Below, piece by piece: positions 24,462 through 32,860 of a stretch of 64,000 bases of DNA. The DNA comes from Sphingorhabdus sp. EL138 (GTDB lineage Bacteria; Pseudomonadota; Alphaproteobacteria; Sphingomonadales; Sphingomonadaceae), in contig NZ_OGVD01000002.1 in the NCBI RefSeq assembly GCF_900258045.1, positions 310,001 to 374,000 of the forward strand. The letters are read 5' to 3'. The notes beneath the pieces were generated by a model that ran no database searches, was not told the origin of the DNA, and was given only the letters and a program-made list of their open reading frames with translations. Each line of letters opens with the position of its first letter. Position 1 is the first letter of the stretch. Position numbers and translations under genes: made by a program.

Positions 24462-25232
24462 TCAGATTGCTTCAGGGCCGCCCAGATCGAGAGCTTGCGC
24501 CTGCGGAATAGTGGCCCAGAAATCCGGGTCATGCCCATAGAAAATTCGCGCTCCGTTTCGCCTTAGTTGCGAGAGTTTCTCGAGCGATCCGCGATACTGA
24601 TCCACATTATAGCAATGATCGGGCAGGTGCATCTCATCGAGGGACCGCCGCATATTACAGCAATCGGCAGCAAGCACGGCTTCGCCGGTCGCCGTCTTCA
24701 CCCGAACCGATTGATGGCCGGGTGTGTGGCCTGCTGTTGGAAAAATAACGATAGTGCCGTCACCAAACAGGTCATGGTCTCCGGCGATGCGCTTGACCGG
24801 CTGGCCGGTGTCAAAATCTTGCAGGTCATAAGCGGTGTCTTCACCGGTCATGCCAAAATCCCATTCCGGACCCTGTACGATGATGGTGGCGTCGGGAATC
24901 AGGGCGTTGCCGCCGGCATGGTCGATATGGAGATGCGAGTTGATGACATAGTCGATCTGTGCCGGATCAATGTCGAGCGCACGCAATCGATCGGCAATGC
25001 TTTCGCCCTGTGGCATATCAACAATCTTGCCGAGTCCTTTTTCCAGGCCAATGAACCGGTCGCTGAAGCCGGTATCGAAGAGCACCAGACCGCCGGGATG
25101 ATCGATCAGGAAGACGCAGGCCGGGACTTTGGCCTTGCCCGGTTCGCCATCCAGAAAGAAGCTCATCGGCAGGGTGATATAGCCGCAGGTAAAGGCGTAG
25201 AGCAGGACGCCTTCATCATTGCTGGTCCTCAT
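24462..25232 (-). CDS. Metallo-beta-lactamase-fold hydrolase, AHL-lactonase-like
   Basis: 256 residues. The dinuclear zinc motif is His100-x-His102-x-Asp104-His105 (SHLHIDHAGG), with His169 in TAGHTPGHQS, Asp190 in LAADCCN and His234 in FYGHDPDF. These positions and the overall size match the N-acyl-homoserine lactonase (AiiA/AttM) branch rather than glyoxalase II. Relatives also hydrolyse other lactones and esters, which could fit a catabolic role. It has a GGAGAGGAGAAC ribosome site. It follows the kelch gene by 35 bases on the same strand and lies close to a LuxR solo. Confidence 0.82.
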   Translation of the reverse strand: MRTSNDEGVLLYAFTCGYITLPMSFFLDGEPGKAKVPACVFLIDHPGGLVLFDTGFSDRFIGLEKGLGKIVDMPQGESIADRLRALDIDPAQIDYVINSHLHIDHAGGNALIPDATIIVQGPEWDFGMTGEDTAYDLQDFDTGQPVKRIAGDHDLFGDGTIVIFPTAGHTPGHQSVRVKTATGEAVLAADCCNMRRSLDEMHLPDHCYNVDQYRGSLEKLSQLRRNGARIFYGHDPDFWATIPQAQALDLGGPEAI

Positions 25233-25267
25233 GTTCGTTCTCCTCTCCGCTGAATACTATCAGATTC

Positions 25268-26239
25268 TCATGCTTCTGGTTTTATCGCCAGTGTCTGAGC
25301 CGTACCGGTTACGGAATAGATGGTTTCCATTCCCGGTCGCGCACCGCCGCCAACGATTGTAATACCACCCGATATTTCGCGATCGCTGACCGCGAAGCCA
25401 TGGCGGGGCTGACCAAGAGGCTCTCCGGAAGACCATTGCCTGGTTTCAAGATTCAATATGTGATGATCAGCAAGGACCTTTCCGGCACTGAGCGACTCGC
25501 CTCCAAATATATGAAGTCGGTTGCCATCGACAAAGGCGCCATGGCCGCCGCGCCCGATGGGCATGTCTGGCAAACTCTCCCAACGGTCTTCGGTTAAATG
25601 ATAGACGTCTACCTGCGTCATCTCGGTGCCAAATTCGGCGCTGCGTCCGCCGGTGATATATAGCAGCGGCCCGGAACGGGCGATGGCATGGGAATGGCGC
25701 GCCATCGGTATCGGCTGCATGGCTGACCATGTGTCGGCCGCGATTTCATAGCGCCACATTGTGTCGAGATCTTTCCCGTCATTCTGCCCGCCAGCCAGGT
25801 AGAGCGCGTCGGCAAAATGGGTCATCGCATGCTGGCCGATTGGATGTGGCAACTTACTGATTTCAGTCCAGGTGCCGGTTGCAGGATCATGGCGAAAAAG
25901 GCCGGCCTCCTGATCCGCTTCAAACGGCAACGCGACATATCCCCCCGAGGCATAAACATACCGGTTATCGGCAGCCATCGCCACATGGTGCAGCGCTCGT
26001 GGCAGTTTGCCGCAGGACGACCAGCTGCCCGATTTCAAATCCAGCGTTTCGCAACTGTCGAGCACCCGGAACAATCCAATACCGCCCGCAACACAGAGCC
26101 TGTCGTCGAGCGTGGTCGCATGAATTTCCGAACGGGCTTCGTTCATTCCGTCGTTCCAGCCGAGAAAAGTGCGAGCCAGAAAACCGGCTCCGATAAGCAG
26201 AAGGATCAGCAAGACCGTGAAGGCGAGAAATTTCTTCAT
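25268..26239 (-). CDS. Membrane-anchored or secreted kelch-repeat protein
   Basis: 323 residues. An N-terminal hydrophobic segment (MKKFLAFTVLLILLLIGAGF) acts as anchor or signal peptide. The rest is made of kelch-type blades with the Gly-Gly and Tyr/Trp spacing: YVYASGGYVALPF, ADALYLAGGQNDGKD, PLLYITGGRSAEFG, NRLHIFGGESLSAG, GITIVGGGARPG. Kelch propellers bind proteins or sugars and sometimes have enzymatic roles (epimerases, sialate mutarotase). Divergent from the double-bond reductase at 26360. No firm function. Confidence 0.8.
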   Translation of the reverse strand: MKKFLAFTVLLILLLIGAGFLARTFLGWNDGMNEARSEIHATTLDDRLCVAGGIGLFRVLDSCETLDLKSGSWSSCGKLPRALHHVAMAADNRYVYASGGYVALPFEADQEAGLFRHDPATGTWTEISKLPHPIGQHAMTHFADALYLAGGQNDGKDLDTMWRYEIAADTWSAMQPIPMARHSHAIARSGPLLYITGGRSAEFGTEMTQVDVYHLTEDRWESLPDMPIGRGGHGAFVDGNRLHIFGGESLSAGKVLADHHILNLETRQWSSGEPLGQPRHGFAVSDREISGGITIVGGGARPGMETIYSVTGTAQTLAIKPEA

Positions 26240-26359
26240 GTACGCGATATGCCACAGTATCGGAAAATCGCTACCCCCGGGCGGCTATCAAAGCTGCCAG
26301 TTATATCATGGACCTTCCGTGATCTATCAGGCTGCAATATTGCGAAACGGGAGAAGATA

Positions 26360-27361
26360 ATGACCGACAACAGACAGTGGCTGATCAACGGACGTCCCAA
26401 AGGCCGCGGGCTGGTGGATGATGATTTCAAGAAAGTCGTTACCCCGGTGCCAGAAGTTGCGGAAGGTCATGTGCTGGTCAAGAACGAGATTCTCGGCTTC
26501 GATCCTGCGCAAAAAGGCTGGATGGAAAATATCGGTGGCTATGTTGCTCCGACCGAAATTGGTGAAGTCATGCGCGGCAGCGGTGTCGGCACTGTGGTCG
26601 AGTCGCGCGATGAGAAATTTGCGGTTGGAGACAAGGTCATGGGCATGCTGCGCTGGCAGGATTATGCCATGCTTCCCGGCAGTGAATTGAACAAGGTTCC
26701 TGATGATGAATTGCTGGGCGCGAATCTCGGCGCGCTGGGAACGACCGGTATGACGGCCTATTTCGGCTTGCTCAAGCACGGCCGACCACAACCGGGTGAC
26801 ACATTGGTTGTCTCCGGTGCGGCAGGTGCAACCGGATCGATGGTCGGACAGATAGGCAAAATTGCCGGATGCCGGACTATTGGTATCGCAGGTGGTAAGG
26901 AAAAATGTGACTGGCTGACCCAGGATGTGGGCTATGATCATGCGATTGATTATAAAAACGAAGATGTTCGCGCAAAGCTGAAAGAGCTTTGCAACCAGTC
27001 TATCAACGTCTTTTACGACAATGTTGGCGGCAGCATATTAAACGACGCGCTTTCCCATATCGCCATGCACGCCCGAGTTGTGATTTGCGGTGGTATTTCC
27101 CGCTATGAAAAAGGCGATATGCCGGCCGGTCCGGAAAATTATTTCAACCTGATCTTCAAGCGCGGGACGATGTCCGGCTTTATCGTGCTCGATTATATGA
27201 GCGAATATCCCGAAGCGCAAAAACGGATGCGTCAGTGGATCAAGGAAGGAAAAATCACCTTCAAGGAAGACATTCAGGAAGGTTTCGACAATATTCCCAA
27301 TACGCTGAAGCGGCTGTTTGCGGGCCAGAATTTCGGTAAGCAAATGTTGCGGCTCGACTAA
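26360..27361 (+). CDS. NADP-dependent MDR-family double-bond reductase
   Basis: 333 residues from ATG 26360 (GGGAGAAGATA upstream; the longer frame to the left overlaps the kelch gene). Medium-chain reductase without the zinc ligands; the nucleotide motif VVSGAAGATGSMVGQIGKIAG and the typical NEILGFDPAQKGWM start match the leukotriene B4 12-hydroxydehydrogenase/curcumin reductase branch, which reduces alpha,beta-unsaturated ketones or aldehydes with NADPH. A paralogue lies at 34039. First gene of a + strand series followed by paired acyl-CoA dehydrogenases. Confidence 0.88.
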   Translation: MTDNRQWLINGRPKGRGLVDDDFKKVVTPVPEVAEGHVLVKNEILGFDPAQKGWMENIGGYVAPTEIGEVMRGSGVGTVVESRDEKFAVGDKVMGMLRWQDYAMLPGSELNKVPDDELLGANLGALGTTGMTAYFGLLKHGRPQPGDTLVVSGAAGATGSMVGQIGKIAGCRTIGIAGGKEKCDWLTQDVGYDHAIDYKNEDVRAKLKELCNQSINVFYDNVGGSILNDALSHIAMHARVVICGGISRYEKGDMPAGPENYFNLIFKRGTMSGFIVLDYMSEYPEAQKRMRQWIKEGKITFKEDIQEGFDNIPNTLKRLFAGQNFGKQMLRLD

Positions 27362-27458
27362 CGCGCTACTGGGCTGGTTCTTCCTTCGGGCTAACTATTT
27401 GCGCAGTGCCAGCCTTTCGCAGTCTGCAATATGACGGTTTGATTACGAGAGGGAAATT

Positions 27459-28670
27459 ATGAGCGATTTGGAACAGTTCCGCGCGGAAACACGGGCTTGG
27501 CTGGCAGAAAACTGCCCGGAAGAAATGCGTGACGGTGACATTACAGCAGAGAATCAATGCTGGGGTGGTCGTCAATGGGAGTTCCAGTCCGAGGCCCAGA
27601 AACGCTGGTTCGAGGCCGCTTTGGCCAAGGGCTATACGGTTCCGACCTGGCCCAAGGAATATGGTGGCGCCGGATTGTCAGCCGACGAAGCGAAGATTCT
27701 TACCGAAGAGCGCGACCGGATCAACGCGCGCAAGCCGCTCAGCAACTTTGGCATATCCATGCTCGGCCCCGCTTTGCTGGCCTTTGGCACGCACGAACAG
27801 AAACTGATGCACCTGGGAGCGATTGCGCGCGGTGAAATCCGCTGGTGTCAGGGCTATTCGGAGCCGGGTGCGGGTTCTGACCTCGCTTCGCTCAAAACCA
27901 AATGTGAGGACAAGGGCGATCACTGGCTGATCAACGGCCAGAAAATCTGGACGTCCAATGCCGATATCTCTGACTGGATATTCTGCCTGGTCCGTACCGA
28001 TTTTGACGCGCCGAAACATAAGGGTATTACTTTCATCCTGATGGATATGGCCAGTGAGGGGATTAGCGTGAAGCCAATTATCCTCATCTCCGGCCATTCG
28101 CCCTTTTGCGAAACTTTCTTTGATGATGTGAAAGTTCCGAAAGCTTATGGCGACGATAACTTATCGGTCGTTGGCGAGGTTAATCGCGGCTGGGATGTCG
28201 CGAAAAACCTGTTGGTGCACGAACGCGGCATGCTGGGTACAATGTCGCCACTGCGCGGCGCGACGGGACCGGAAAATCTGGGTGGCTATGCCGCAGGAGA
28301 AATTGGCGTGGATGCAACCGGGCGTTTGGATGATCCGTCTTTGCGTCAAAAAATCGCCCAGGCCGAAATTGATGACTGGGCCTATAACCTGACGGTTGAG
28401 CGGCTGAATGACGAGGCCAATGCCGGAAACGGGCTGGGCGCAAAATCGTCCATGCTGAAATATGCGGCGTCTGAACTGACCAAGAAAGGCAGCCAACTAC
28501 GCATGGACATTGGCGGAACCGACGCTGCGACCATTGGCCCTGACGGTATTGAATATGGCAGCCTGGCGAACACGTGGCTCTACAATCGCGCCTATTCCAT
28601 CCTTGGCGGCACGACCGAGGTTCAACTCAACATCATTTCCAAGCGCGTCTTGGAACTACCCAGCGCGTAA
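27459..28670 (+). CDS. Acyl-CoA dehydrogenase, likely catalytic half of a heteromeric pair
   Basis: 403 residues. FAD/substrate segments include CQGYSEPGAGSDLASLKTK, WLINGQKIWTSNA, and the C-terminal ILGGTTEVQLNIISKRVL. It introduces a 2,3 double bond in an acyl-CoA. The GGTTEVQ segment is the FAD/active-site loop found in the FadE29-like subunits of steroid acyl-CoA dehydrogenases, which are alpha2beta2 rather than homotetramers. The next gene, 15 bases on, encodes a divergent paralogue that lacks this loop, as expected for a partner subunit. Both are likely co-transcribed. Confidence 0.9.
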   Translation: MSDLEQFRAETRAWLAENCPEEMRDGDITAENQCWGGRQWEFQSEAQKRWFEAALAKGYTVPTWPKEYGGAGLSADEAKILTEERDRINARKPLSNFGISMLGPALLAFGTHEQKLMHLGAIARGEIRWCQGYSEPGAGSDLASLKTKCEDKGDHWLINGQKIWTSNADISDWIFCLVRTDFDAPKHKGITFILMDMASEGISVKPIILISGHSPFCETFFDDVKVPKAYGDDNLSVVGEVNRGWDVAKNLLVHERGMLGTMSPLRGATGPENLGGYAAGEIGVDATGRLDDPSLRQKIAQAEIDDWAYNLTVERLNDEANAGNGLGAKSSMLKYAASELTKKGSQLRMDIGGTDAATIGPDGIEYGSLANTWLYNRAYSILGGTTEVQLNIISKRVLELPSA

Positions 28671-28685
28671 GAAGGCGAGATAGCT

Positions 28686-29825
28686 ATGTCCCTAATTCTC
28701 ACCGAAGAACAGGAAATGTTGCAAGATGCAGCCAATGGGTTTTTGACCGAAAATGCCCCAGTTGCGGCGTTTCGTGAGGTTAGGGATAGCAAAAATCCGG
28801 ACGGTTTTTGCCGGGACTTGTGGAAAGAAATGGCCGACATGGGCTGGGCCGGTATCATTGTTGAAGAGGAATTTGGTGGCAGCGAATTCGGCTATGTCGG
28901 CGCCGGTGTTCTGGCTGAACAAATGGGCCGGAACCTTACCGCTTCGCCGTTTTTCTCGACTTCTGTCTTGGGCGCAACCGCTGTTCAGCGTTACGGCACG
29001 ACCAAGCAGAAAGAAGAGCATCTGGGCTCGATTTGTGATGGTTCGACCCTGTTCGCGCTGGCCGTTGATGAAGGACCGCGGCACCGCCCGGAACATGTCG
29101 AGTTTGCCGCTACGCCGCATGGCAATGGCTATAAACTATCTGGCGCAAAGACCTTTGTCGCGGACGGCCATGTTGCCGACAAATTGATAATCGCGGCCCG
29201 CACTTCGGGTGAAGCTAATGATCCATCGGGCATCACATTATTTCTGGTTGATGCGGATGCAGAAGAGATTGATCGCACGCACACGCCGATGATCGACAGT
29301 CGCAATGCAGCGAATATCAAGGTCGATGGCCTTGAGGTTACGGGCGATGATATATTGGGTGAAGTCGACAAGGGTTATGAAGCCCTGGAAGGCATTTTGT
29401 CCGCCGGCCGTGCGGTATTGGGCGCCGAAATGTCCGGATCGTCACAACAGGCCTTTGCGATTACCACTGATTATCTGAAAGAACGCGAGCAATTTGGCCA
29501 GAAAATAGGCTCGTTCCAGGGGCTGCAGCACCGCGCCGCGCATCTCGCGACCGAGATAGAGATGACCAAATCAGCAGTGCTCAAATCCCTGCAATTGCTT
29601 GACGATGATTTTGAAAGCGCATCCGCTACCTGTTCCATGGCGAAAGCCAAATCGGGCATGACCGCGCAACTATCCACCCAGGAAGCAATCCAGATGCATG
29701 GCGGCATTGGAGTGACCGACGAATATGATGTCGGCCTTTATTTCAAACGAGTCCATGTCGCCCAGCAGATGTTTGGCGATGCCGGTTTCCATGCAGATCG
29801 GTTGGCGAAGCGCTCCGGCTATTGA
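28686..29825 (+). CDS. Acyl-CoA dehydrogenase, likely partner subunit
   Basis: 379 residues of the acyl-CoA dehydrogenase fold (MSLILTEEQEMLQDAANGFL; KEREQFGQKIGSFQGLQHR; IQMHGGIGVTDEYDVGLYFKR). The C-terminus ends VAQQMFGDAGFHADRLAKRS and has no GGTxE loop or obvious catalytic Glu, and the usual substrate segment (EPGAGSD in the partner) is replaced by VDEGPRHRPEHVE. In mycobacterial steroid degradation, heterotetramers pair a catalytic and a non-catalytic subunit from adjacent genes; this gene order and divergence fit that model. Convergent with the KSI gene, 16 bases apart. Confidence 0.85.
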   Translation: MSLILTEEQEMLQDAANGFLTENAPVAAFREVRDSKNPDGFCRDLWKEMADMGWAGIIVEEEFGGSEFGYVGAGVLAEQMGRNLTASPFFSTSVLGATAVQRYGTTKQKEEHLGSICDGSTLFALAVDEGPRHRPEHVEFAATPHGNGYKLSGAKTFVADGHVADKLIIAARTSGEANDPSGITLFLVDADAEEIDRTHTPMIDSRNAANIKVDGLEVTGDDILGEVDKGYEALEGILSAGRAVLGAEMSGSSQQAFAITTDYLKEREQFGQKIGSFQGLQHRAAHLATEIEMTKSAVLKSLQLLDDDFESASATCSMAKAKSGMTAQLSTQEAIQMHGGIGVTDEYDVGLYFKRVHVAQQMFGDAGFHADRLAKRSGY

Positions 29826-29841
29826 CCCTTTGAAAGACGGC

Positions 29842-30222
29842 TCAACCTTCGCTCATCGTTATGTTTGCAGGGCCGAAATGCGCCGTCATTTTCTCAACTT
29901 TACCCACCTCGTCAAATTCAAAGATATCAATCACTTCGACGATCAACACCTTGCCATCCCCTTGACCAATCTCTGCACGAAACGGGAAGGCCGCAGTCTT
30001 TGCGCTTATTCTGATGCTGTCGGTCAATTCAACTTTGGCGCCGCCGGAAAACGCATTTTGATAAAATGTCAGAATCTCGGATCCCGTTTTCGGCTCGGTA
30101 CCGGCAGGATCTTCGACAGCGGCATTGTCGGCATAAATTTCCATCACCGCTTGCATATCGCCGGCATTAATCGCTGCCAGATAGCTATTGACGATCTCGG
30201 TCATATGTTCGGGCGTTGGCAT
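29842..30222 (-). CDS. Delta5-3-ketosteroid isomerase (KSI) homologue
   Basis: 126 residues from ATG 30222 (AGAAAGGAAG upstream). The start MPTPEHMTEIVNSYLAAIN matches, from memory, the Comamonas testosteroni KSI start, and the catalytic residues fall at identical numbers: Tyr14, Asp38 (in VEDPAG) and Asp99 (in VIDIF). KSI moves the 5,6 double bond of a 3-oxosteroid into conjugation through a dienolate. It is read divergently from an SDR at 30316, an arrangement suitable for successive 3-hydroxysteroid oxidation and isomerisation. This is the strongest single pointer to steroid-like substrates in the window; activity on a related terpenoid is possible. Confidence 0.88.
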   Translation of the reverse strand: MPTPEHMTEIVNSYLAAINAGDMQAVMEIYADNAAVEDPAGTEPKTGSEILTFYQNAFSGGAKVELTDSIRISAKTAAFPFRAEIGQGDGKVLIVEVIDIFEFDEVGKVEKMTAHFGPANITMSEG

Positions 30223-30281
30223 GAGGCTTCCTTTCTGAAGAACGGCATGAATAATAGAGGCGCAGGGTAGAAACCGGCGTC

Positions 30282-30299
30282 TCCCTAAATTGATAGGGA
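30282..30299. promoter_or_regulatory. Inverted repeat TCCCTA-N6-TAGGGA between KSI and SDR genes
   Basis: Six-base perfect arms, six-base spacer, in the 93-base divergent gap; it ends 16 bases before the SDR ATG (30316). A possible operator, short and without a second copy seen. Confidence 0.3.
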
Positions 30300-30315
30300 C
30301 TTGAGGAGAGATGAT

Positions 30316-31086
30316 ATGACAGGGCGGTTGCAAGGAAAAGCGGCGATTATTACCGGCGGCGCATCTGGTATTGGCGCCGCGATGGTGAAGCGCTTTGCCG
30401 AAGAGGGCGCGCAAGTGCTTTCCACCGATGTTCAGGTGAAGCTTGGTCAAAAGGTCGCCGATGAAGCCGGTGCGCTTTTCATGGAACAGGATGTTTCAGG
30501 CGAGGAGCGCTGGCAGGCGGTGGTAGCCAAAGCGCAATCGGAATTTGGCCGTCTCGATATTCTCGTCAACAATGCCGGTATTGTGGCAGCCAAATCGATT
30601 GAGGATATTGATCTGGAAAGCTGGCACCATTTGCTCGGCATCAATCTGACCGGTGTGATGCTCGGGTGTCAGAATGCGATTAAGGCGATGAAGCAGAATC
30701 CCGGCGGATCATCGGGGTCGATTATAAACATCGCCTCGACATCAGCATTTGCAGCGCTTCCCGGCGACGTGACCTATACCGCTTCCAAAAGCGCCGTGCG
30801 TATGTTGACTCGGTCCGTTGCAGTACATTGCGCGCAATCCGGCTTCAACATTCGCTGCAACAATATCGTGCCGGGCGGCACGCATACCGGGATTATCGAT
30901 GCGGCAAAAGAGGTTGTACCGGACATTTATGACCGGGTTGCCGCCATGTCGCCGATGAATCGCATGGGTGAGGGGGCGGATATGGCCGGCGCGGCAGTCT
31001 ATCTGGCCAGCGATGATGCGGCTTTCGTGACCGGCAGCGACCTGTTGGTCGACGGCGGGATGCTCGCCGTTCATCCCGGTTACTGA
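30316..31086 (+). CDS. SDR-family dehydrogenase (hydroxysteroid-dehydrogenase-like)
   Basis: 256 residues from ATG 30316 (AGGAGAGATGAT upstream; a TTG at 30301 is less likely). NAD(P) motif GGASGIG, Asp37-type coenzyme residue in STDVQVK, NNAG, catalytic Ser in IASTSA and YTASK, then NIVPGGTHTG. This is the classical 3-alpha/20-beta or 7-alpha hydroxysteroid dehydrogenase layout, giving a C=O from a secondary alcohol. Divergent from KSI, which would act on the 3-oxo product of such a step. Exact position specificity cannot be read from sequence. Confidence 0.88.
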   Translation: MTGRLQGKAAIITGGASGIGAAMVKRFAEEGAQVLSTDVQVKLGQKVADEAGALFMEQDVSGEERWQAVVAKAQSEFGRLDILVNNAGIVAAKSIEDIDLESWHHLLGINLTGVMLGCQNAIKAMKQNPGGSSGSIINIASTSAFAALPGDVTYTASKSAVRMLTRSVAVHCAQSGFNIRCNNIVPGGTHTGIIDAAKEVVPDIYDRVAAMSPMNRMGEGADMAGAAVYLASDDAAFVTGSDLLVDGGMLAVHPGY

Positions 31087-31164
31087 AGGCTTAGCCTAGC
31101 CGTTTTGGCAGTTATTGGGCATCATGCTTTGCCCTAATGTCCCCAGCAATAAAGGAGAGGGCGA

Positions 31165-31572
31165 ATGAACGCGCAGCCAATTGCAGATAATCTGTTCACC
31201 GACGACAATATGACCGCTCTGGTTGGCGCGCGAAACAAGCAGACGGGCCATATATCTTTCCCGCTGCCGTTGACGCCCAATGACGATATCGAGCCGATAG
31301 CGCTGGCTTCGCGGGGCACCGTGTGGACCTATACCGTGCAGCGCTTCCCGCCCAAAACGCCTTATGCGGGTCCGGCTGATCCTGAGAATTTCAAACCCTA
31401 TATCGTCGCCTATGTTTCGCTGCCGGGCCAGACGATGGTGGAATCGCGGCTGACGGGTGTTGAACCGGAAGATGTTAAAATCGGAATGGAAGTGGAACTG
31501 ACTGCCATCCCGCTGGACCCGGATGCGCCGGCCAGCGAGCAAAAAATGATCCACGCTTTCCAGCCTGTTTGA
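31165..31572 (+). CDS. OB-fold (DUF35-type) thiolase-associated protein without zinc ribbon cysteines
   Basis: 135 residues with an N-terminal region where DUF35 proteins carry a CxxC rubredoxin-like ribbon; here that part reads LVGARNKQTGHISFPLP, with no Cys anywhere in the protein. The OB-fold region follows (GTVWTYTVQRFPPKTPYAG; VSLPGQTMVESRLTG). DUF35 proteins pair with SCP-2/Ltp-type thiolases in aldolase complexes and in acyl transfer. The thiolase starts 12 bases after the stop, so the pairing is clear. GGAGAGGGCGA precedes the ATG. Confidence 0.8.
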   Translation: MNAQPIADNLFTDDNMTALVGARNKQTGHISFPLPLTPNDDIEPIALASRGTVWTYTVQRFPPKTPYAGPADPENFKPYIVAYVSLPGQTMVESRLTGVEPEDVKIGMEVELTAIPLDPDAPASEQKMIHAFQPV

Positions 31573-31584
31573 GGAGAAATTGCA

Positions 31585-32730
31585 ATGAGCGACGTATGCA
31601 TAGTGGGCGCGGGTATCCATCCCTTTGGCCGGACCGAAGGCCGTGATGGCATGGATCAGGGCGTCTATGCCGTTAGACAAGCGCTGGCTGATACTGGCAT
31701 CGCCTGGGAAGATGTTGAATTTGCATTTGGTGGCTCGGCTGCCTCCGGTGCTGCTGATACCATGGTGTCGAAACTAGGGTTGACCGGAATTCAGTTTATC
31801 AATGTCTCCAATGGTTGCGCAACGGGAGGCTCAGCACTGAACGCTGCGGCGAGCGCGATCAAGTCGGGCGAATATGAGATTGGCATGGCCGTCGGATTCG
31901 ACAAGCACCCCCGAGGTGCGTTTAACGCGGACCCGGGCGCTTATGGGCTACCCAATTGGTATGGCGAAGCTGGCTATATGCTGACCACGCAGTTTTTCGG
32001 CGCGAAGATCATGCGCTATCTGCATGAGAACGGCTTGAGCAGAGAGGCACTCGGGCGGGTTTCGGAGAAAGCCTTTCGCAATGGCGCCAAGACCGATCAT
32101 GCCTGGCGGCGCAGTGAAGTCGATCTGGAAACGATCATGAACGCGCCGATGATCAGCGACCCGCTCAACAAATATATGTTCTGTTCGCCTGCTGAAGGCG
32201 CGGTGGCTCTGATCCTTGCGAGCGAGAAAAAGGCGAAGGAACTGGGCGGTCCGATGATCCGTCTGAAGACCTCCGTCATGCGGACGCGGCCACCGGGATC
32301 GTTCGAGGTTTTTGCCGCCTCCATCGACAATGAGCGCGGCGGGACGGCGACCGAGATCGCAGCCAAGGCAGCCTTTGAACAGGCAGGCATGGGACCGGAA
32401 GATATTGATGTCGCACAGCTTCAGGATACCGAGTCCGGCGCAGAGATTATGCACATGGCGGAAAATGGCTTCTGTCCGCATGGCGATCAGGAAAAATGGC
32501 TGATCGAGGGCCGGACCGAGATAAACGGGGCCTTGCCCGTGAACACCGATGGTGGCTGTCTGGCTTGCGGAGAGCCAATTGGTGCTTCCGGCTTGCGGCA
32601 GGTTTACGAAAATGTCGTGCAGCTGCGCGGGACCGCTGGCGAACGGCAGGTTCCGGGTGATCCGAAAACCGCCTACACGCAGGTCTATGGCGCACCGGGT
32701 GTGTCCGCCGTGACGATATTGCAGCGTTGA
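31585..32730 (+). CDS. SCP-2/Ltp-type thiolase-superfamily protein
   Basis: 381 residues. Nucleophile-cysteine segment VSNGCATGGSALNAA; C-terminal segment NTDGGCLACGEPIGASGL, and a late PGVSAVTILQR. In steroid side-chain degradation, Ltp2-like proteins with a DUF35 partner carry out a retro-aldol cleavage, and other SCP-2 thiolases do a retro-Claisen step; the sequence alone does not separate these. It is coupled to the OB-fold gene and followed by a 24-base inverted repeat and a third acyl-CoA dehydrogenase. Confidence 0.85.
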   Translation: MSDVCIVGAGIHPFGRTEGRDGMDQGVYAVRQALADTGIAWEDVEFAFGGSAASGAADTMVSKLGLTGIQFINVSNGCATGGSALNAAASAIKSGEYEIGMAVGFDKHPRGAFNADPGAYGLPNWYGEAGYMLTTQFFGAKIMRYLHENGLSREALGRVSEKAFRNGAKTDHAWRRSEVDLETIMNAPMISDPLNKYMFCSPAEGAVALILASEKKAKELGGPMIRLKTSVMRTRPPGSFEVFAASIDNERGGTATEIAAKAAFEQAGMGPEDIDVAQLQDTESGAEIMHMAENGFCPHGDQEKWLIEGRTEINGALPVNTDGGCLACGEPIGASGLRQVYENVVQLRGTAGERQVPGDPKTAYTQVYGAPGVSAVTILQR

Positions 32731-32756
32731 GGTTTTGCTGTATTCCTGAAGAGCTT

Positions 32757-32833
32757 GTGCTCCGCACTTGATGCGGAGCCCAGGTAAGATGGGCGTAACA
32801 GCCATCCTAGGCTCCGCATCAAGTGCGGAGCAC
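32757..32833. repeat. 24-base perfect inverted repeat, 29-base spacer
   Basis: Arms 32757-32780 and 32810-32833 are exact reverse complements (left arm begins GTGCTCCGCACTTG). The element lies between the thiolase and acyl-CoA dehydrogenase genes on the same strand, 28 bases before the latter's start, so it may terminate or attenuate the upstream message. It is of the dispersed intergenic type. Confidence 0.7.
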
Positions 32834-32860
32834 GTTGCTAGAATATTTAAGGAACAATAA

